Of a stretch of 10,545 bases of DNA, positions 6,519 through 10,545 are shown one piece after another. The notes under the pieces are model-generated. The model ran no database searches. It was not told where the DNA came from and was given only the letters and a program-made list of their open reading frames with translations. A program made the translations under genes and the position numbers. Origin of the DNA: a bacterium (GTDB lineage: Bacteria > AUK180); NCBI GenBank assembly GCA_021162505.1, contig JAGGYO010000332.1, forward strand, positions 1 to 10,545, in the 5' to 3' direction. Every line of letters begins with the position of its first letter. Position 1 is the first letter of the stretch.

Positions 6519-8567
6519 TTACTTTCTTGGCCAGGCGTCAAATCCCTTTGCTTTTAGATCGGCAATTAATTTATTCGCTGATTCCTCATCATATTCACCC
6601 ATTTTCACTCTGAAAATTATTTGTGATGTACCATCGGATTTTTTTAATCTAACCTTAACATATGCAGCGCTAAAATTTAATTTTTGAAGTTTATGGACCT
6701 CGTTAATAGCTTCTTCTTCTTGAGTATATGAACCTACATAAACCTTAATATTTCCGCCCTTTAATCCCATTTGCGTTTGTGCATCCTCTTTTTCGGTCTT
6801 AGTAGTAGATTTTGGTGTAGAAATTTTTTCAAGCGTACTTCCAATAATAACAATTTCAACCCTTCTATTTCTTGCTCTGCCTTCCGGTATCCCATTATCG
6901 GCAATGGGTTTGCTTTCACCATAACCAACTGCGTCGATCTTATCAGGGGATATGCCATGTGTTTTAATGAGATAGAACATGACCGCTCTTGCTCTTGATT
7001 CGGAAAGGCTTTGATTATAATTTGCAGAACCTAAACTATCGGTATGTCCTTCAACCCTGATCTTTGAGTCGGGATATTCGCCCAAGACCCTTGCCACTCT
7101 GTCAAGTGTCGGATAAGCATATGCGGGAATATTCGATTTACCCGATGCAAAATTTATTCCTTGGAGGTTTAATACAATACCTCTTTTATCTTGTTTTAAT
7201 TCAATGTGTTTATCTTTTGAAACCTCTTCTTTTATCTTATTCATTCTGGCTTCATACTCTTTTCGTAATTTATCAGCAGCATCTTTCGCCGCTTTTGTTG
7301 CAGCATCTTCCACTGCTTTTTTCTGTTCCTCTGCCATTCTTTGCTTCATAGCTTCTTGCTCGGCATCTTTTTTTGCAAGATCTTCGGCATTTTTCTTTTT
7401 TGTTTCTTTAAGTGCTTTTCTCAACTCTGCTGAGGATTTTGCTAAAATATCCTTAAGGTCTTTCAATTCTCCTGAAATGTTGTTAATTGTCTCAACATTG
7501 GTATTTATATATTCGGAATTTTCAGTGATCATATCTGCATTGGTATCGATCTTTTCTGATAATTTATCCAATTTTTCACTGAGTTCTTTAATATCCTTCT
7601 CCCAATCATTTTCCTTTTTTTGTCCGAATATCATACTTACGGATGCTAATTCATATGGTCCAAGATTTCCTTTTTTGGAATATGCAACATCAAGTTTTAA
7701 GGAATTTGAAAAAACAATTCCAATACCTGATGTAAATTCTGGGATATCCCATCCCAAAACTTTATATCCAGCTCTCAATATTATTGTATTTCCCATGTTC
7801 AATTCGGCGCCTAAATTCAATTTATAAGCACCGTCAATTGGAAAAGTATTATCAAAAGCAAAACTAAGACCTGAGCCATAAGTATCAATTGCTTTTAAGA
7901 CCCATCCCAAATGAAAGGTCGTAGGGGCTTTCAGTGCTGTGCTATTATAAGCCATTGCATTGGAAATACCAATATTTGTGACCGAGAGTCCTATTCCGAT
8001 CTTATTAAATGCTTGGGGTATGAATTGTACACCAACATCAGCTAAAAATGTTTTCTGATAGGTATTATAAAGCGTTTGATCAATGAATTTACCGGTAAAA
8101 CCAAGGTAAAGTCCACCACCGAGAGCGGAGCCGAAACTTACAAATGCCATTGTGTTTTTATTTTTAAATGTATTGGTTATATATCCCGTGGAATCCGTTT
8201 CATTTTCATCTCCCCAGTCAAGGTAAACGCCGCCTATTGCCATAGATGCTTGAATACCGAAATTCTGCTCGGCACCGGCAAAGTAATATTTGAATGTTGT
8301 ATATGGTGCATAAAGAGAGGATAATGTGAATTGCGAATTTAACAATCTTGCTAATCCTGCCGGATTTATAAATATGGAGCCGGCGAAATTATCGGAATAC
8401 CCGGAATATGCATCTGCAAGTGCATAAGATGCAGGGTCCCAGTTTAATTTTAGGAAATCTCCCATCATAGCACTGCCCGCTTTTTCATTCCCTGCTGTTG
8501 CTTCCGCTGCAAAAGAGGATAATATAAGTGCAAAAACAAATAATAATATACATAATTTCTTCATCAT
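6519..8567 (-). CDS. PorV-like outer-membrane barrel fused to coiled coil, OmpA peptidoglycan-binding and SPOR domains
   Basis: This 682-residue protein begins with a signal peptide (MMKKLCILLFVFALILSSFA). Residues about 30-315 form an outer-membrane barrel of the PorV/PorQ kind, with the family landmark SIFINPAGLARL at 64-75, many alternating aromatic strands, and a Phe-ended last strand (SVSMIF). Residues about 320-450 are a charged, Ala/Lys/Glu-rich coiled coil. Residues about 455-575 are an OmpA C-terminal domain: GHTDS with Asp510, NQSLSESRA with Arg525, and RNRRVEI at 566-572. The Asp-Arg pair corresponds to the diaminopimelate-binding pair of OmpA. Residues about 605-682 are a SPOR domain (KVYVGSYTQEEEA to the C-terminus), which binds denuded glycan strands. 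AGGAG at 8571-8575 overlaps the stop of the preceding gene. Its spacing of three bases to the first ATG and six to the second (8564) favours the second. The likely role is outer-membrane anchoring combined with transport or type IX shuttle activity; the latter is inferred. Confidence 0.88.
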   Translation of the reverse strand: MMKKLCILLFVFALILSSFAAEATAGNEKAGSAMMGDFLKLNWDPASYALADAYSGYSDNFAGSIFINPAGLARLLNSQFTLSSLYAPYTTFKYYFAGAEQNFGIQASMAIGGVYLDWGDENETDSTGYITNTFKNKNTMAFVSFGSALGGGLYLGFTGKFIDQTLYNTYQKTFLADVGVQFIPQAFNKIGIGLSVTNIGISNAMAYNSTALKAPTTFHLGWVLKAIDTYGSGLSFAFDNTFPIDGAYKLNLGAELNMGNTIILRAGYKVLGWDIPEFTSGIGIVFSNSLKLDVAYSKKGNLGPYELASVSMIFGQKKENDWEKDIKELSEKLDKLSEKIDTNADMITENSEYINTNVETINNISGELKDLKDILAKSSAELRKALKETKKKNAEDLAKKDAEQEAMKQRMAEEQKKAVEDAATKAAKDAADKLRKEYEARMNKIKEEVSKDKHIELKQDKRGIVLNLQGINFASGKSNIPAYAYPTLDRVARVLGEYPDSKIRVEGHTDSLGSANYNQSLSESRARAVMFYLIKTHGISPDKIDAVGYGESKPIADNGIPEGRARNRRVEIVIIGSTLEKISTPKSTTKTEKEDAQTQMGLKGGNIKVYVGSYTQEEEAINEVHKLQKLNFSAAYVKVRLKKSDGTSQIIFRVKMGEYDEESANKLIADLKAKGFDAWPRK

Positions 8568-8570
8568 ATA

Positions 8571-8575
8571 CTCCT
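8571..8575 (-). promoter_or_regulatory. Shine-Dalgarno site of the barrel-OmpA-SPOR gene, overlapping the preceding stop
   Basis: AGGAG on the minus strand overlaps the TAG stop (8574-8576) of the lamin-tail gene. Two consecutive ATGs follow, at 8567 and 8564. The second gives the more usual six-base spacing and would remove one methionine. Confidence 0.65.
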
Positions 8576-9500
8576 ATTGAATATAGGTCATCTTTATGAC
8601 CTTATGAGATGTTCCGGCTTTGAGTCCAATGAGAAGATTTCCGCTTTGGACCAAATTTGTGCCGTCATTTGAACCATCCCATGTGATCGTATGGAATCCA
8701 GCAGTATAATCCAGATCGGTTATCAGTGTTTTTACGATATCACCGGATATTGTATAGATCTTCAAAGTAACCTTTGCCTTTGCCGGTAAGAAAAATTTAA
8801 TAGTGGTTGATCCTGCCGCCGAAGTAAAGGGGTTGGGATAATTTTGATATAATTTAACATCTTCAATTGCGATGTTTTTTGTAATGTCAGTGCCGGGTTT
8901 CATATCTTTCAATGCTACATTTTGCCAGTCAAAAGCATTGTTATTGTCCTTTTTTGACATTCTTGCTAATCCGTTACCAACAGCATAATATACCGGTCTT
9001 GTTGTAGTATCCCATTGGTTTAAAGAGACAATGGAACTTTCCGCAACTGTATTGAAATAAGTAGTATCGTTTGTCTTATACCACAGTGTATCAATATAAG
9101 TTGAACCATCACTTAATGCTAACATATCGTACTGAGCGGATAATGCTATTGTATTATCCAAATAAATATCCCAATACCCGGGGTTATTATCATTTATAGC
9201 GGTATCATTTGTTCCATAAGTAAAATGGACGACGGCTAAATCACCTGGAGCCATAGTAATAGGTGCCGTCCCTGCCCCCGTGGTTAAGAGCGGATAGGTG
9301 TCACCATTAGATAGGGTTAAAAGATATGTTTCATTAATAACTTGATTTAATGCACTGATATTTTCCAATTCTATCCAGTCCTCGGAAAATTCAATATCAC
9401 CTACGGGTGCAACCTTTGTTATGAGCAAGGTTGAAGATGTACCTGCAAAAATAGGCATAAATAGTGTCAATATGCCCGCTAATATGAGTAGTTTCTTCAT
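8574..9500 (-). CDS. Secreted lamin-tail-domain protein with type IX-like C-terminal (FlgD-Ig) domain
   Basis: This 308-residue protein has a signal peptide (MKKLLILAGILTLFMPIFAG). It is followed by a lamin tail (LTD) fold at about 24-200. LTD signs are LLITKVAP then DWIELEN (41-47), MAPGDLAVVHF (83-93), GNGLARMS (175-182) and DWQN (191-194). YQNYPNPF at 218-225 marks the start of the FlgD-Ig-like C-terminal domain typical of type IX secretion cargo in Ignavibacteria, Cloacimonadota and relatives. Its landmarks are LKIYTISGDIV (246-256), HTITWDGSNDG (270-280), SGNLLIGLKAG (286-296) and a terminal KMTYIQ. It is probably exported through the outer membrane or kept on the surface; the LTD ligand is unknown. 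The ATG overlaps the rpe stop (ATGA), with AGGAGG at five-base spacing inside rpe. It is followed at six bases by the PorV-like barrel gene. Confidence 0.88.
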   Translation of the reverse strand: MKKLLILAGILTLFMPIFAGTSSTLLITKVAPVGDIEFSEDWIELENISALNQVINETYLLTLSNGDTYPLLTTGAGTAPITMAPGDLAVVHFTYGTNDTAINDNNPGYWDIYLDNTIALSAQYDMLALSDGSTYIDTLWYKTNDTTYFNTVAESSIVSLNQWDTTTRPVYYAVGNGLARMSKKDNNNAFDWQNVALKDMKPGTDITKNIAIEDVKLYQNYPNPFTSAAGSTTIKFFLPAKAKVTLKIYTISGDIVKTLITDLDYTAGFHTITWDGSNDGTNLVQSGNLLIGLKAGTSHKVIKMTYIQ

Positions 9501-10135
9501 ATAAGCCTCCTTATATTTTCTAAATTATTTACTAAGTTCTTGTTCATTAATGCACTTCCCATGACAATGAGGTCAAACTCATAGTCATTATTAAGATCTC
9601 TTAATGTATTAAGGTCTATTCCACCATCAATTTCCAGCATAATATTATACCTTTTCTTTATTTCTTGCAATTTTCGTGCCTTTTCTAATGTTTTTGGCAT
9701 AAATTTCTGACCGCCGTAGCCCGGGAAAACGCTCATTATTAGTATCAGATCAATATATTGAAAGTATTCTTTTATTAGGGGAATTTCCTCATCTGGATTT
9801 AATGCGAATCCCAATTTTTTATGGGAATCTTTAAACTTTTGGAAAATTTTGTCCAAATTATTGGAAGTTTTGGGATGTATGGTAATAATATCTCCATAAA
9901 ACATAAAACGATCTATAAATTTGTCAGGATCATTTATCATTAGATGGATATCAAATTTAAACCCTTTATCCTTTAAGGACTCCAATATGGGAAAAGCAAA
10001 GGAGATATTATTAACATAATTACCATCCATTACATCAATATGGAGATATTCAATATTAAATTCCTTTAAGATATCCAATTGATCCTTCAAACAATAAAAG
10101 TCGGCATTAAGAATGGATGGTGAAATCTTAAACAT
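9497..10135 (-). CDS. rpe: Ribulose-phosphate 3-epimerase
   Basis: This enzyme interconverts D-ribulose 5-phosphate and D-xylulose 5-phosphate in the pentose phosphate pathway in the cytoplasm. The 212-residue protein is a TIM barrel with all main signatures: the start KISPSILNADF, HIDVMDG (32-38), DIHLMI (62-67), MSVFPGYGGQKF (134-145), EIDGGI (168-173) and VMGSALM (191-197). His32, Asp34, His64 and Asp170 match the metal ligands, and the two aspartates match the acid/base pair. One departure is HPKTSNN at about 87-93, where E. coli Rpe has HPEAS. The length is near the lower end for the family. The start is fixed by the family N-terminus. It is the first gene of operon A. Upstream there is only AGGAT directly before the ATG, and a promoter -10 box lies just five bases before it. 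Confidence 0.95.
   Translation of the reverse strand: MFKISPSILNADFYCLKDQLDILKEFNIEYLHIDVMDGNYVNNISFAFPILESLKDKGFKFDIHLMINDPDKFIDRFMFYGDIITIHPKTSNNLDKIFQKFKDSHKKLGFALNPDEEIPLIKEYFQYIDLILIMSVFPGYGGQKFMPKTLEKARKLQEIKKRYNIMLEIDGGIDLNTLRDLNNDYEFDLIVMGSALMNKNLVNNLENIRRLI
9506..9511 (-). promoter_or_regulatory. Shine-Dalgarno site of the lamin-tail gene, inside rpe
   Basis: A perfect AGGAGG encodes the two Arg codons near the end of rpe (NIRRLI) and lies five bases before the ATG at 9500, which overlaps the rpe stop as ATGA. This is a classic arrangement for coupled translation. Confidence 0.8.
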
Positions 10136-10140
10136 ATCCT

Positions 10141-10169
10141 ATTATAATTAAAAACACATATTTTTTCAA
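10141..10169 (-). promoter_or_regulatory. Sigma70-type promoter of rpe, predicted leaderless
   Basis: On the minus strand TTGAAA (10164-10169) and a perfect TATAAT (10141-10146) are separated by exactly 17 bases. Only five bases (AGGAT) lie between the -10 box and the rpe ATG, so transcription should begin at or within a base or two of the start codon. This fits the lack of a properly spaced Shine-Dalgarno site. Confidence 0.7.
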
Positions 10170-10221
10170 GTTAAAGGGGGTTAATCTGCGACTTTGAGAG
10201 TTTAAATAGTTAGAAGATAAG

Positions 10222-10320
10222 AAACAGTATGCAGTATATAGTACTAAGTCCTAAGTATTCAGTTTCTCCACATTGAAAAACAGTATGCAGTATGCAGTAC
10301 TAAGTATTTGGTTTCTCCAC
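10222..10320 (+). repeat. Two direct repeats built from 7-base units
   Basis: Copy 1 (10222-10271, 50 bases) and copy 2 (10278-10320, 43 bases) both begin AAACAGTATGCAGTAT, continue through AGTACTAAGT, and end GTTTCTCCAC. Copy 1 contains one extra CCTAAGT, so the copies differ in length by exactly seven bases. Inside, units can be read in sevens as CAGTATG, CAGTATA, TAGTACT, AAGTCCT and AAGTATT. Confidence 0.85.
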
Positions 10321-10349
10321 TTAGTACCAATGACTTAGTACTTAGTACC
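10320..10349 (+). repeat. ACTTAGT heptamer repeats, inverted relative to ACTAAGT in the neighbouring repeats
   Basis: ACTTAGT occurs in tandem at 10333-10339 and 10340-10346. CTTAGTACC occurs at 10320-10328 and again at 10341-10349. ACTTAGT is the reverse complement of the ACTAAGT in the two direct repeats to the left, so the block is a set of inverted partners. Confidence 0.8.
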
Positions 10350-10359
10350 ATTCTTTTGA

Positions 10360-10391
10360 ACCTTTGACCTTTAGACCTTTGACCTTTTGAC
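10360..10391 (+). repeat. ACCTTTG-type heptamer run
   Basis: Near-tandem units are ACCTTTG (10360-10366), ACCTTTA (10367-10373), ACCTTTG (10375-10381) and ACCTTTT (10382-10388), followed by GAC. One extra G (10374) breaks the strict seven-base phase. Confidence 0.8.
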
Positions 10392-10400
10392 TGATTTTTG

Positions 10401-10435
10401 AGATCCCTACGGGAACAAGTTCCCTCGGGATGACG
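10401..10435. repeat. GC-rich imperfect palindrome, probable dispersed intergenic repeat
   Basis: Nested arms ATCCC (10403-10407) with GGGAT (10427-10431), and GGGAAC (10411-10416) with GTTCCC (10419-10424), flank an AA centre. The block is much more GC-rich than its surroundings and is followed by GACGA. Elements resembling CGTCATCCCGAGGGAAC recur in intergenic regions of various bacteria in my recollection. Only one copy is in the window, so its repeat status is inferred. Confidence 0.55.
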
Positions 10436-10500
10436 AAATACAAGTTGAGATATAATGAAAGAAAAAACTTGCATTTTAAAAAAGTGTTTAGTACAATATT

Positions 10501-10540
10501 AAAAAAGAAGGCCCTCCTTGAAGAGTGGTCTTCAAGGAGG
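10501..10540 (-). terminator. Rho-independent terminator of an unseen minus-strand gene to the right
   Basis: A perfect 12-base-pair stem (10513-10524 with 10529-10540; arm CCTCCTTGAAGA) encloses a four-base loop. On the minus strand it is followed by GCCTTC and then six T's. The T-tract is on the minus-strand side only, so the transcript it ends should enter from beyond the right edge. The stem contains AAGGAGG, which mimics a Shine-Dalgarno site but has no start codon behind it. Confidence 0.75.
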
Positions 10541-10545
10541 TAGAC

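Larger units (their letters stand above)
10136..10545. other. 410-base non-coding region rich in short repeats
   Basis: No convincing gene is present. From left to right it holds the rpe promoter, a pair of about 45-base direct repeats, ACTTAGT and ACCTTTG heptamer runs, a GC-rich hairpin repeat, an AT-rich stretch (10436-10500) in which I see nothing, and a terminator-like hairpin. A 71-codon minus-strand frame at 10259-10474 is a translation of these repeats. Confidence 0.75.

Noticed and set aside
7204..7827. 207-codon plus-strand frame opposite the coiled coil of the barrel-OmpA gene
   Set aside because: It is Ser/Phe/Ala-rich antisense of a Lys/Glu/Ala coiled coil. The minus-strand gene has clear domains, so this is a shadow.
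10222..10391. CRISPR-like appearance of repeated blocks
   Set aside because: The units are seven bases or imperfect pairs, without regular repeats separated by unique spacers and without cas genes.
10259..10474. 71-codon minus-strand frame in the repeat region
   Set aside because: It is a translation of the heptamer and palindrome repeats (for example SKGQRSKGQR), lacks a Shine-Dalgarno site, and has no protein-like composition.

Overview
The window is AT-rich, and every gene I can support lies on the minus strand, so transcription runs from high to low coordinates. Three features point to the FCB group of bacteria: a secreted lamin-tail protein with a YQNYPNPF / FlgD-like C-terminal domain of type IX secretion style, a PorV-like barrel fused to OmpA and SPOR domains, and a four-helix-bundle (23S rRNA IVP-type) gene. 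An anaerobic low-GC candidate lineage such as Cloacimonadota or a relative fits best. This is inference from gene content; there is no rRNA or tRNA in the window to settle it.

Right edge (about 10136-10545): a 410-base non-coding block. At the far right is a strong hairpin plus T-tract that looks like the terminator of an unseen minus-strand gene. The rest is mostly short repeats built from 7-base words, plus a GC-rich imperfect hairpin repeat and, next to rpe, a near-consensus sigma70-type promoter whose predicted start falls on or next to the rpe ATG.

Operon A (10135 down to 5935): rpe (ribulose-phosphate 3-epimerase), a secreted lamin-tail/FlgD-like protein, a 682-residue PorV-like barrel + coiled coil + OmpA + SPOR protein, and a small TPR protein. 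The first two overlap by ATGA, and Shine-Dalgarno sites sit inside the preceding gene or its stop, so translation is probably coupled. The pairing suggests an envelope module: an exported cargo protein next to its possible outer-membrane shuttle, which is itself anchored to peptidoglycan.

Middle (about 5346-5934): a lone four-helix-bundle gene bracketed by heptanucleotide tandem arrays in inverted orientation. It separates the two operons and looks like an inserted cassette.

Operon B (5315 down to the left edge): threonine synthase, a DUF296/PPC-domain protein, a PP-loop tRNA thiolase-like protein with a probable C-terminal NFACT-R-like RNA-binding domain, and a very long TPR protein that runs off the left edge after at least 916 codons. 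The first three overlap (11 and 35 bases) and the last follows after 17 bases.

The most interesting points are the barrel-OmpA-SPOR fusion beside its likely type IX cargo, the putative leaderless rpe promoter, a possible signal peptide hidden upstream of the annotated ATG of the small TPR gene, and the heptanucleotide repeat families that share a 7-base period but not a sequence.
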